Origin: Progne subis subis
Taxonomy: Eukaryota > Chordata > Aves > Passeriformes > Hirundinidae
DNA: 64,000 bases
Assembly (NCBI GenBank): GCA_022316685.1
Contig: JAKJHU010000108.1
Coordinates: 1,240,001-1,304,000 of the forward strand
Direction: 5' to 3'
Each line of letters starts with the position of its first letter. Position 1 is the stretch's first letter. Shown here piece after piece: positions 9,911 through 21,696 of this stretch. The notes beneath the pieces were generated by a model, which made no database searches, was not told the DNA's origin, and saw nothing but the letters and a program-made list of their open reading frames with translations. The translations under genes were made by a program, and so were the position numbers.

Positions 9911-11689
9911 TAAAAGCTGCAGCTTGGGCTGTTTCCTCACTGTTTCCTTCCCCATTTGGGAGGAAGCAGAGGCGAGGACCAGAATTGTCCCTTTTTCCAC
10001 CCCTCTGAACCCCTTGGGGGACTCTGTAAATCTCAGCCTGGCACCCCAAACCCCTCAGACCTCATGACTTTTATCTAACCACAGCCACACTGCTGTGGGC
10101 CTGGTCTTCAATAAAATAAAATTTATTTTTTCGGGCTCCAAGGGGTTTATAAACTTTCTGTAAGTGCTGCACCCCCATTTCTGATTGAATAACACATGTG
10201 CTTTGCTTAGACAAACACCAGCCACCACCACCCGCACACTTCGGATCATTTGGGAGGATTTTGCCCAGGAAAACAGAAATGTATTTGACTTAAAACCTCG
10301 GGGGTCACTTCTAAGGTCAGCACCGCTACATCGATGCTGGCAGCTTTATTTCAGTGCGTTGCATTAGGGATAAATTTGGTGTGGTTTAAAAATGCAGGCA
10401 CTTACCTTGCCGTGGCTCTTGAAGAGGTAAGGTAGCTCAGGACCCCGGCCTTTTCATGCCTTTCAAGACCAATCCACTCCAAAAGGAAGGGTTAAATTAA
10501 AAACAGACAGCCTTGATAGGCTCCAAATGGGAGCCTAGCTGCGGCAGAGAGGGCTGAAGAGCCCAGGCTGAGTAGCCACACACATAACACCGGGAGAGGG
10601 CTTTTGAACACAAAGCTTGGCTTAATGGAGGATGTTCCTCGCATGATGCTTCAGGCTCAGCCACTTCCCGTTCCTCAGAGTGCCTCTGCTGCTGGGGAGA
10701 GGCAAAAACACTCCTGGTGTGCTCCTCTCCCCATCTCCATCCTGTCCGCCTCTGCCTAAATCTGCCTTTCCTCCACAAGCTCGGGTTCACCTGGCACCCT
10801 GTGGAAAATCCCAGGAGAGGGATTGGTGTGTTGGTGGTGAGGGATTTTATCAGTTCTGCTCAACTGAGACAAAGTGCGAGCCCCTGGAGCGCCAGGCTGG
10901 GGCTGCACTGGAAATTTCGCTGGAATTTCAGCTTTGCCAGGGAGAAACAGCAGCTGAACTCCTCGTGGGTCCCTCCCAGCTTGGGATATTTGGTGATTCT
11001 GGGAATATTTCTGCTGGAAAGGCTCTGCTCTGCCCTGGCAGAGCTCAAGGAGAGCTTGGAGGATGGGTTTGGTGTTGTCTCAGGGCTGAGAGAGGGGAAA
11101 TGAAGCTCCAAAGAGGAGTTTGCCTCCTAACTGGGGTTGGTGGCATGGGAGGATCTATCCAAGTTTTCCAAGGCTCATAATTCAACCCTTGGCTTCTGCT
11201 GCCTCAAATCCCTGTCATTCCCCAGCCTGGCACTGCCCTTCAGCCGTACTGAGGAGAAGAAAAGCCAGAACGAGAACTAGAGGGGAAATCAGATTTATCC
11301 CAGACAATAAACACTGGGGTTAAAAGCCAGCTCTGCGGAATTCAGACAGAATCGCTGAACCTCCCCAGAAAAGCGCAGTAACTCCAGGGTGAAGGTGCCA
11401 GGGGAAAAGCACAGGGAGATGGAAGTGCTGCTGATGGGAGAAGGTTTTGGGACATTTGGATCCATTCCCAAATCCAGAATTTTATCCCTGTCCTGGAAAT
11501 TTGCCTCATTGTCTGATAACCCTGAATGTTTTCTCAAGGCAGAGAATGAAAGCAGTAACATTGACAGGTTTGATCCAAACGCTTCTCTGAAAAGTGACAC
11601 TTAATTAATTGAGACATTTTAAATGACCTAATAGCTGTTTTCAGCTTCAGCAGGGGGATCTGGACATTTCCAAAACACAGAAAGATAGA

Positions 11690-12010
11690 TCCTTCCTTCC
11701 TTCCTTCCTTCCTTCCTTCCTTCCTTCCTTCCTTCCTTCCTTCCTTCCTTCCTTCCTTCCTTCCTTCCTTCCTTCCTTCCTTCCTTCCTTCCTTCCTTCC
11801 TTCCTTCCTTCCTTCCTTCCTTCCTTCCTTCCTTCCTTCCTTCCTTCCTTCCTTCCTTCCTTCCTTCCTTCCCTATTTTTTCCCTCTTTTTTCCCTCTTT
11901 CCCTCTTTTTTCCCTCTTTCCCTCTTTTTTCCCTCTTTCCCTCTTTTTTCCCTCTTTCTCTCTTTCCCTCTCACTCCTCGTCTCTTCCTCTCTCTCTTTC
12001 TTTTCCTTCC
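11690..12010. repeat. (TTCC)n array followed by a CCCTCTTT-type pyrimidine tract
   Basis: An essentially perfect TTCC array runs from 11690 to about 11873. It is followed by TTTTTTCCCTCTTTCCCTC units to about 11960 and then irregular CT-rich sequence. The whole 320 bp is almost purely pyrimidine on the plus strand. Confidence 0.97.
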
Positions 12011-14739
12011 TCTTCAGAATGAATCAGAAATCGGGAGGGAGGCTCAGAACTTTCCCTGGGACCTGCTTTCAATTATCCTCCTCTTCATTTGCTTCCCTGT
12101 CAATTCCTGCCCGTGTTCCCAACCCTTGGGCACTGCTGTCTCCCCCGGGACAGAGGTGATTATTTCACCCAGGACCATCTGTACTTTGGGATCTGGGCTA
12201 ATCCTCTGCTCTCGAAAAAAAAAATCCATTCCTGCTGCCGTGGTCCCGCTTTGTTGTTGCCTTTAGCGCATTAATGCTCCGCGGTTTGCTCTCATTCCAG
12301 CTGTGGAACAATCAGCTGCACAACTCCACCTTTTGATTCACTCTTGCTTTGCACTAATGGCTCAGGACCTCCCTTGTTTTCCCTGATTTCGTGGTGTATG
12401 AACCACCACGTCCTTGTTTTTAACCTCTGGGGCGGGATAATCCTCCTTTTCCCTTTCTTGCCCATCCAAGCTTTATTTTATTCCCGTGGTTTTCCTCCTG
12501 TCCTCTGGGGCTTCCCTCTGATTGTTTGCCACGCTCTGCAGCTCCGTGGAAAACCTCACGTGCCTTTCCCACTCAGGGAAACCCTTGGAATAAATCATCC
12601 CCAGTCTGCACTCAAGTGAGGGGCAACTTCTCTAAAACCCACAGGAGCACAAAAACCCGAACTGCACCAATACCTTGAGCCCTTTCTGATTCCATTTTTC
12701 ACTTCCCAGCTTTAAAATGTCTCTTTCTGAAGCCTTAAAAAGAAAAAAAAAGCTGCACCCCAAAGTCAGAGGGAGCTGCTAGGAGCATCCAGCCTGACCC
12801 AGGCTCCTCCCTCCGTGTCCAACACACAGAAAACATCCAGCCTGTGGGATAAAAAAACAAACAGCACTTTTCTAAGCCTTTAAATTGTATTTGATGCATC
12901 ACAACGAATATACAGAGGGAAGGAGTGTTTGTAAATTGGGGAACAAGCGCGTTTATCTCCGGGTCTCTGCACAGCTCTCCTCTCTGGGTTTGTACTTTGA
13001 GCCTTTTTCCCTGGGAAATCCGTGCTTATTCACAAGCTCTGCACTCAGCCTGCAGTTAAAAGGTCAATTCTAGTGGAAAGTGGATTTTTATAAATCACTT
13101 AAGACAAGCCTCAGTGCGCTTGGCTTGGTTTTTCCAGTCAGTTTAAGCACCCAGGTTTCTACATCACCTTCTGCACACAAAAGTCACGGCTCCCACCTGA
13201 GATGTTCCTGCCTCGCCTGCATGGCAGAAAGGAAATTGTCCCTTCTTGCAGGATAATTAAACCTTGTTTTCTTTCATGTTTGCCCCAAACAGACTGCAAA
13301 ACCGGTTTGCAAAACAAAATAAAACACGGGGAAAAAAAAAAAAAAAAATAAAAAAATCACCTTTCTGATGATCAAAGGGAGAGATTGGTTCCATTACTTG
13401 CATTAGGCAGAGTTGGCTGTGCTGTGGCCTTCGGAATAAAGGCAGAAATGTACTTTAGAAAGATCTGAGTAACACACTTTACTCAAAACATTTTTGTATT
13501 ATGTGGCTTCTTGACTCTTTCAGCTTCCTCTGTATCTGTGCACTTTATTTTAAGCACTCCAGAAGTGGATGACAAGTCTGGGGGGGAAAAGGGAAAAAAG
13601 AAATGAAAAAAAAAAAAAAAAGAGAGAGAGAGAGAGAGAATCGAGTCAGCATCTCACAAATGCATCTTCAAATAATGCTTTAAAAGTGGAAATTGCATTT
13701 TGAAATGGCATTTTGTCCATTGCCAAGGGCGAGGTGTTCGGAGTGAGGAGATGGTGTCCAAACTTCAAAACATTTCCTCACATTGGTCAACACGAGTTTT
13801 AAAGGGAAATATTAAAATGTCATTTAAAGCAAGGAGTGATGCAGGTGGATACCTCATAACAAATTAACAACAGAATATTTACATGATTTTTCAAAGCCTT
13901 TTTTTTTTTTTTTTTTTTTTGATTCAGCCCAGCCGTTCACGACATTCGATTTTAACGTGATTTCCTGCTCAAAAAAAAAAACAAAACAAAACAAAAAATT
14001 GATGTTTGTACATCCTTCCCTCCCTAAATCTCCTCTTTCCGGGAGCCAATTTCAGTCAAATTAATTGGACAATTAGCAGCCTCAAATCTACATTTCCCCA
14101 AATATCCCTGATGGAAGTGGCTGGCTGGGAGGCTGGAAATCCTGGAAATCACTGCAGCGAGTTGGGAATTTCCTTTTCGAGCTGGAAAAATGTGATAGGA
14201 AACCCCACAGAGCTCAAAACCTGCTGATCTCTTACTGCTGGGAGGAAATTTGGGGTTTTTAGGTCTTGGTTGAACCCCCATCCATCTGGTGTTTTTAAGG
14301 ATTTATTAAGTTCATAAATGAGTTTTCTGCTCTTCAAAGGTGGTGTTGGAGATGCTCAGTGCAATTGCAATCAACAATGGAAAAAAAAAAAAGGAATTGT
14401 GCCCAAATTTTGTTTTCTTTTGAGTTTGGAGGAACACAGCCTTGGCCTTCAGGAGCCTTTGCAAAAGAGTTTGCCAATGAGTGTTGGAAAATAATGCGGA
14501 AAATGAAACCTACAAGTCACGGGCCACAAGCTCGGCGGCGAGAAAACCTCCAGAAATACGGGAATGCACGAATCACAGAAAATATCCTCCAAAATATTGA
14601 GGGATTTGGGGATTTGGGGAGCTTGTGCCTCTTTCTCTCACACTCCCAAAGAAAAGCTCTGTGTGTTTGCATTTCTGCCCGACCGAGATCCATCCTCTGA
14701 GGCCCCAAAGAACTCCAACAACAAAAAAAAAGGGGAAAG

Positions 14740-14784
<45 letters not shown>

Positions 14785-14839
14785 GAGAATCTTCCAGTTT
14801 GTATCCTCCAGCAAGCGCAATTTCACTCCCAACACACAT

Positions 14840-15300
14840 TAAATTCATTTAGCCTAGTGCATTTTTAATAGACATTATTCATCTATTACCTTAATGAGCC
14901 TGTGGTGAAAGCATATTGCCTCCCAATTTTCACAAAAGCAGTCGAACACCGCCGCAGCTTTTTCCCCTTTTGCCTTCTAAGGCAGCAGCACGGAGAGGGG
15001 AAGGAAAAAAAAAAAAAGCCATAGAGACAGATAAGGTTTTTATTCTGTGTCACAACACTACATTAAGAATAAAACCTTCCACTTAAACACTTAAATGAAA
15101 ACATCGAGAAACTAATTTACCATTTGTAACCACATGATTTAAGTAGGAGCAGCTCTAATTTTCTTCCCATTTTCCTCATATTCAATGTGAGCCCACATTA
15201 GATTTCACTGGCTCAAATCACAACACTTAAAGCCACTTTCATTTTCTTTTTGATTAAATAATTGAAATTCCTGTCACTGCCTGCACTTTACTAGCACACA
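14840..15300. promoter_or_regulatory. Candidate conserved non-coding element A
   Basis: Complex AT-rich sequence with repeated ATTA, CTTAATGAG, TTAATAGAC and ATTAAATAATTG motifs and no coding potential. It is bounded by poly-A at 14723-14779 and poly-T at 15330-15440. It is similar in texture to the BSX-proximal element. Assignment as an enhancer is inferred from composition alone. Confidence 0.35.
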
Positions 15301-15444
15301 AATTTTCCGTGTAAAGATAAATACTCTTTTTTTTCCCCTCCCTTTGCTGCCCGTGGGCTTTTTTCTTTTTTTTTGGGGGGGGGGGGCTTTTTTTTTTCTT
15401 TTCCTTTTTTTTCTTTTTTTTTTCTTTTTTTTTTTTTTCCCCCA

Positions 15445-15780
15445 GTTTAATCTTAAAAGCAGTCAAGGTTTCGTTTATTGATGGTTCCATAAAATGGATC
15501 AGTACTCCATTCACCTATTTCGTGGAATTATACCGCTCCCATTAAGTGATTGTTTGGAGAAATTATGGAAAGCCATCTTCTCTAATTTAGCTGTGGTGGT
15601 TGGGAGGTTATTGCCATCCAGTCCTAAAAGGACAGGAAGCCTGGTTCCTTCTCTGCTGCTCCCTCTGCCATCCATTAATGCCTCAAGCCTTGAGGTTTAT
15701 TTAAGCTTTTCTTTCAATTAGGGTAACAAGTTTTATTAATGCTCCCTAATAAGTTGCTCCCACCAAACCCAAGGCTCTTT
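15445..15780. promoter_or_regulatory. Candidate conserved non-coding element B
   Basis: AT-rich unique sequence with several TTAAT cores. It includes a perfect 15-bp inverted repeat, CCTCAAG-C-CTTGAGG, at 15681-15695, placed between ATTAATG and TTTATTTAAG. No open frame of interest. Confidence 0.35.
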
Positions 15781-16028
15781 CCAGCTCCGCGGATTGGCGG
15801 CAGCACTCGGAGCTGCTGGGAGAAGAGGGGAGGGTGGAGAAGAGAAATTTCACAAATTCTGGGCTTCATCCAGGTTTCTGGGTTGGTCTGGGGAGAGAGG
15901 GACCAGGCACAGGTGTGCTGGAGGATGGGTTAATTCTGATTAGCAGCGTTTAGATTTGCTTATCTTGCTAAATCTGTGCTTCAACGCAGTATAGATGAGG
16001 CATAAATGGAAATATTTCTATATATTGT

Positions 16029-16175
16029 GGATAAAAAGAGGGAGGGAGAGAGGAAGGGAGAGAGGAAGGGAGAGAGGAAGGAAGGAAGGAAGGAAGGAAG
16101 GAAGGAAGGAAGAAAGAAAAGAAAGGAAGAAAGGAAAGAAAGGAAAGAAAGGAAAGAAAGAAAGAAAGAAAGAAA

Positions 16176-16243
<68 letters not shown>

Positions 16244-16264
16244 GAAAGAAAGAAAGAAAGAAAA

Positions 16265-16327
<63 letters not shown>

Positions 16328-16342
16328 GAAAGAAAGAAAGGA

Positions 16343-16392
<50 letters not shown>

Positions 16393-16402
16393 AAGAAAGA
16401 TT
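16029..16402. repeat. Purine array: GGGAGAGGAA, then (GGAA)n, then (GAAA)n
   Basis: About 370 bp in which the plus strand is almost exclusively A and G. It grades from GGGAGAGAGGAA units through GGAA units to GAAA units, with GGAAA interruptions. All frames through it are K/E/R- or F/L/S-only. Confidence 0.97.
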
Positions 16403-19190
16403 TAAATCCATCACAGGTGCTCTCTGCTTTCCACCATCAGCCCTACAATTTAACTTTTTCCTCTGAGCTGACAAAAACCCTTGGTGCTGCCCGAGTTCTG
16501 TGGCCAAAGGCTCTCAGGAGGTGTTTAAGTGAATTTAGGAGAGCTCCTTCCCCTGTTTAAATGATAAAAGTTCCAAGACCCCCTGCACTTCCCATGAGGG
16601 AAGGGATGGGTCTGACAGCCCGACTCTGAATTTCTCTCCACTCCTGCCCCAAAATGCCAGGATTTGAAGCTGCCCTGTGCCAGCAGTGCCATCCCCATCT
16701 GCAGTTCCATCCCTCAGCAACACCCTGCTGTTTCCTCCGCAGGAAAAGCCGGGAGATTTCTGCAATTCCCAGAGAGGAGCTGCCCTCACCCCCAAACCAA
16801 ACCCCACCGAAGCAGAGATGGCTCTGAGGTTGGTGTAGAGCTGCTTGAGAAGGGTTTGTGAGCTTCTACCAAGATTCTGCCTGATTAAGTTTGTCTTAAT
16901 CATCCTCAGGAAAGGCAATTGAGGCAACTTTCATTTTCGTGTAGCGCCGGAATCCCTGGCGCAGGACTCAGAATCCTCCCTGCCAGCGCTGACTGCGCAT
17001 TCCCTGATTAAAAATATATATATATATATAAAAATTTACAAATAAACCCAACCTTCCAGAGGCAGATTAACCCTGCCTAAGTCAGGTCCAAAATCAGGGA
17101 CCTTTCTGTGAATGAGGCAAGGCACCAGGTCAGCCCCAGCTTTCAGCGCTGAAAGGAGCTCCAGGAAACGGCAGAAAATCATCTTTTCACCACTGCCCCA
17201 TCCCTTCCCCTCCAACTATTCACCCAGAGGACATTGTTGCCATATAATAACTGCCCATGTCAGGATTAATTAGGCAGCTGCTAATAAAGCAGGGGCAGCT
17301 TTTGTCAGGCCCAAATGTGGGTGCAGGCGCAGATATGATGCTAATTGAATCCTCGCCGGCGATTTTTCACCCCTAAATGCACAAGAAAGAGAAGGGTCTT
17401 GGAGCCTCATCTGCTCGGCTCGGGCACAGGGGAAGGTTTCCAAGGCCAGGAAAATAAATGAGCAGTCAAATCCACGGGGATGTGCAACACCAAGGGGGGA
17501 AAAAAAGCGACACTGCCCCAAAAAAAAACCCAGAGATGTTAAATATGGGTTGTGCCACCACTCCAGCAAGGGTCAGGGATTGGTTATTTTGTTTAACTTT
17601 AAGGAAAATGAGAGTTTTTTGATATTTTTTCCCCTTGGCCAGAGGTTGAAGATCCCGTGGGAGGCAGCAGGAGAGTTTTCCAAGCTCCATCACCCCTGGC
17701 AGCTCCAAGGAGGCTCTGACAGCACAAATATTTCAGATTTCAACAGTAGAAATGCTTAATTAGACCCTGGGTACCTGAATTAAAAGCTGCTCCTCTCCCT
17801 GACAAAGCCGCACCTGGAACCTGCCTCTCAAATTTGCCAGTTCTGTCCTTTTTCCCTTTGTGAGGATGCTGGGAAGAGCAAAGCTCAGCCCCAAGCCTGG
17901 GTGTTTAAACCCACTCAGATGTTCCTGAAACAGCCCCTGGCCACTGAGCAGCTGGAGGTAGCGAAAAGTAGGAAATTTGGGGTGTTTGGGACCAAAAACC
18001 AGGAAATTTGGGGTGCTTGGGGACCAAAAAACAGGAAATCTGGGGTGTTTGGGACCAAAAACCAGGAAAACTGGGGTGGTTGGGGACCAAAAATCAGAAA
18101 ATTTGGGGTGCTTGGGGAGCCCAGGCTCTCCTTGGCAGTGCCCAGCCAAAAAGAGATGCAAATTTTGCAAATTAAAGTTTGCAAATTAAACCTCACCAAA
18201 GTGAGGGAGAGGTCTCCTGGATTTCTTCATGGACTGACACCAGAATCCCAAGGTTAAAGCTGCTGGGTTTTTGGTTTGTTTTTTTTTTTGGCTCCACTCC
18301 TGGCACAAAAGAGGAGATTTCTCCACCTCGTCGTTATCGATGAATAATTAAATCTCTTCTAGGACCCCCTACGCTGAGAATGCCTTTTAAAGAAAAATAT
18401 TTTCCATTTGATTTTTGTTGGCTGCTCAACGAGAATTGGGCAAAAGAGGCTAATTACAGCTCTCCTCATTAAGCCCCTACAATAACCCCATAATTATGCC
18501 CATATTTATCACCTCGGTGCTGAACACTTTAACCTGTTGTGGTTTGTATTTAGTCAGGGGCTGCAAGGTTCTGTCTCTTGGTCCGGGTAGAATTCTGAAT
18601 TTAAAGTGTGGAAACAAACTCTGCGCTTATCAAACCATAATTGGGGTAATTTAGGAGGGGTTTTGGTGATTTAGGAGGGGATTTTTTACAGCAGCAAGCC
18701 CGGGTCAGAGAGCTGGGCTGGGTTTAAGCACACTTAAAATGTGTTTTATTAAGGAGGGATTGTGCTGCTGAGCAGCACAGAAATGGCTTTTTTCCCCCCT
18801 AAAATAAAGTTGCAGAAAGGCAGAAATGCAGGCAGAGCAAACTACAGGAGATGTCAGCCCCTGGGTTTGGGGGAAAATTGTGGCTGAGCTTTATTTCTAT
18901 GCACTGGGGAGGATGCACAAGGTGTAGGAGCTGAAGGAAAGCGCTTCCCTTCTCCTTTAATGGAGACACAAATGGATTTACAAGGAAAAAAAATCCTCTC
19001 CTGGGCTGATATCTGCTCAGTTCTACCCATGCTGGCCGCCAGGGAGGAAAATCTCTTTCCTTTTGGTGCTTGAAGGACTCGCAAATCCATAGGAGCTGCC
19101 GTTTTTCCTGGGGAAAGGCAAGTCCCGGGAAAGGGAACTGGAGGCAGCAGGAGGAGATCCCTCTGCAGAGAGAGCTTGGCTCCTGCAGCC
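16403..19190. other. Intergenic DNA between arrays
   Basis: No gene is recognised. A 31-bp minisatellite lies at 17970-18120 and a short (TA)n at 17014-17030. AT-rich TAAT-containing patches lie near 17220-17370 and 18340-18560 and could be regulatory. The remainder is unremarkable. Confidence 0.5.
17970..18120. repeat. 31-32 bp minisatellite, 5 copies
   Basis: Units of the form GGAAATTTGGGGTGTTTGGG plus ACCAAAAACCA start at 17971, 18002, 18034, 18065 and 18096. Successive copies alternate GTTTGGG and GCTTGGGG. Confidence 0.9.
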
Positions 19191-19194
19191 CGAG

Positions 19195-19990
19195 GGGCCA
19201 GAGGTGTAAAACTGCTCAAAAAGGATTTTTGATGCTGAAATATTTGTATTTCACAAGCTCTGAGAGTTGGGGTTGTTGCAATTGTTTGATTCCTTGAAGC
19301 ACTGCAAGAATTCAATGCTCCTGGAGCATTGGAGATTTTTTTCCCCCCCAGGTCAAAGGTGTAAAACTACAGAAAAAGGATTTTTGCTACTAAAATATTC
19401 ATATTTCACAAGTCCTGAGAGCTGGGGTTACAGGAGTTATTTGATTCCTCGAAGCGCTCCAAGAATTCAACCCTCCTTGGGTTAAATATTTGGGGAATTC
19501 TTTTTCCCCCTGTCAAAGGCGTCAAACTACAGAAAAAAGGATTTTTGCTGCTAAAATATTCTTATTTCACGAGCTCTGAGAGCTGGGGTCACAGGAATGG
19601 TTTGATTCCTCCAAGCACTCCAAGAATTCAATGCTCCTGGGGCAAAGAGTTGGAGAATTATTTTTCCCCCAGGTCAAAGCTGTAAAACTGCAGAAAAAAG
19701 ATTTTTTTTTTCTGTTAAAATATTTGTATTTCACAAATTTTAAGAGTTGTTACAGGGATTGGTTTCTCAAAGCACTGCGAGAATTCAATTCTCTTTGGGT
19801 TGAAGAGTTGGAGAATATTTTTTCCTCAGTCAAAGGTGTCAAACTGCAGAAAAACGGATTTTTGCTGGTAAAATATTCGTATTTCCAAGCTCTGAGAGTT
19901 TGGGTTATGGGAATTGTTTGATATTTTTTTAAGCAGTGAAGAATTCAATGCTCCTGGGATGAAGGATTGAGGAATTCTTCTTTCCCCAGA
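19195..19990. repeat. About 157-bp tandem repeat, 5 copies
   Basis: The landmark GTAAAACTGC or GTCAAACTRC recurs near 19206, 19360, 19520, 19681 and 19837, spacings of about 154-161 bp. Each unit contains a landmark GGATTTTTGCT, then TAAAATATTCRTATTTCACA, a GAGAGYTGGGG segment, TTTGATTCCT, AAGAATTCAATGCTCCTGGG and a TTTTTCCCCC terminus. The copies differ by perhaps 10-20%, so the array is old. No protein is encoded. I do not recognise the family. Confidence 0.9.
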
Positions 19991-20228
19991 GAAAAGAAAA
20001 GAAAAGGGAGCTGCTTTTTCCCAAAGGAAATTCCCCTGACTAAAATCCACCTTGCCTGCTCCAAACACCCAATGAATTGGACTTTGATTTCTGGATCCTT
20101 CACAACCTTTTCCTTGCTGAGAAAATGAAATTAAATCTGCACAACGAGACAGCAAATGGGATCAAATAAATTGGGTTTTTTAATCCAGCAAACTCACCTG
20201 AGTGGAGTTGTGGGGGTCTTTTGAGGAC

Positions 20229-20300
20229 AAATCATGGAATATTCTGGGTTGGAAGGCACCAAAGCTCTAAATAAACCCCAAAGTCAAAGATTGAGGAGGG
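20229..20300 (-). mobile_element. Short CR1 LINE 3'-end fragment
   Basis: The plus strand reads AATCATGGAATATTCTGGGT followed by TGGAAGGCACC. This is the reverse complement of the characteristic CR1 3' end (…GGTCCCTTCCAACCC…ATTCTATGATT). Only about 70 bp can be assigned, so the element's sense strand is minus. Confidence 0.6.
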
Positions 20301-20504
20301 CCCAATCAGTGCCTCGAGGTTTATTTATTGCGAAGAAGTTTCATGGCGAGGGAGAAAAAATACGGAAAACCCAGGTGGGGGAGGGGGAAATTTTTGCACT
20401 AAACCTTTATGGAAATGCTGAGAAATTCGTGAAATCCTGGCATTTCCCTGCTCTGAAACGAGGGGCACCCAGTGCTGCCCCTGCTCCCGAGGCCATTCAG
20501 AGCT

Positions 20505-20800
20505 GATTTATTTCTTGAGGCTACAGAGACCACAAAATCAAGCCATTAGAACCTTTTAAAAGCTTTCTTGCCACCAACTAAAAATATCCCTCGCTGACAG
20601 ATGCAAGCTGTCAATAAGGAATTTAAGAACTCGGTATGGAGAGTGGAAAGAGTGCAAAGTCTTGATAAACATCTCAAATTGGGTCTTACTCAGTGGGAAA
20701 CAAGTAGTTTATAGTGGTAATTGTAAAGGGCATTTCACATCGAATCAATTAAATGAAAATCTTTTAAACCCTTTTTAAAAAGAGACCTTTTTAAGTTAAC
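20505..20800. promoter_or_regulatory. Candidate conserved non-coding element C
   Basis: Unique AT-rich sequence with homeodomain cores (GTCAATAAGG, GGTAATTGTAAAG, ATCAATTAAATG) and a CTGACAGATGCAAGCTGTCA near 20595 that resembles a PBX/MEIS-type TGACAG pair. No coding potential. Enhancer function is inferred only from texture and position between BSX and HSPA8. Confidence 0.35.
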
Positions 20801-21696
20801 AGGTGATTTTAATTGGAACCATGGGACTTGCAGCCCGGGAGGTGGGTTGGGTTTTTTTGATTTTTTTTTTTTCCTTGGGTTTTTATTTTTTGTTGAGGAG
20901 GGTTTGAGTTTTTTTTGGAAGCTTTCAATATAGGGGAAAATCGATCCACTTCCATCAGTATCTGAACTCCCAGAGCCTTGCAAGTCGAGGAGTGAGGCTG
21001 AGCAAGAATTGCAGTTTGCTCTGGTTTGAGAAGCTTTTCCTTGCAATTAAATGTCTCCATCACTCCCTAACTGTGAGAGATGCAGGAAAATTTATCAAGG
21101 ATAATTATTCTTAGTCAGAATCCTCTGTCATAACTTACTGTAAAACTTATTTCAAAGTTCTTTATTCTTTATTATTCTTTATTTTATGTTTAAATTCGAG
21201 TTCAAACATCCCAGCTGACACAAGCACAAGCAGGAATTCCATGTGAGTAAAATTCCAAGAGCTTCACTTAAAAATTCCTTTTTCTTACATTTTAACAGCC
21301 CCAAGGATGTTCTGCAGGATTATCTGGAGGAGGCAATGAGGGACAAATTTCCATGAGCACAAAACCTTCCCTCAAAGAAATGATATTTTGGCTATTACCC
21401 CTTGGAGCTGGTGATTTCCTTCTCTTCCCAAAGCTCTGCAATCCATCAAATCCAGGTGTGATTCAGGATCACTAGATGCCCACCTGGAAGGAGGTGAGGG
21501 AAAACCAGAGGCAGGGATAACACAGAGAATTCCCCTACAGAGGCAGAGATTTACTGGGTTAAGCTGTGCGTCCTTTATTCCTCAAAAATCAACTTCAGCT
21601 CCTGAAAGTCCGAGGGAAATGTCTTCTGGGGAGAAGAAGTGGAAGAAAATTAATCACACAACCTGCATTTGATTCCCAGGTTTGGGTGGGATTCCT

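Larger units (their letters stand above)
8600..14835. other. Intergenic DNA, BSX-HSPA8 interval, proximal part
   Basis: Apart from the hexamer array and the TTCC array, I see only non-repetitive sequence without credible coding capacity. There are A- or T-runs near 13333-13350, 13602-13638 (ending in a GA run), 13901-13920 and 14723-14779. A strong splice-donor-like motif on the minus strand lies at 10401-10410. Frames of 60-166 codons in this stretch have no recognisable family. Confidence 0.5.

Noticed and set aside
15968..16560. 136-184 codon K/E/R or F/L/S frames
   Set aside because: Produced by the (GAAA)n purine array.
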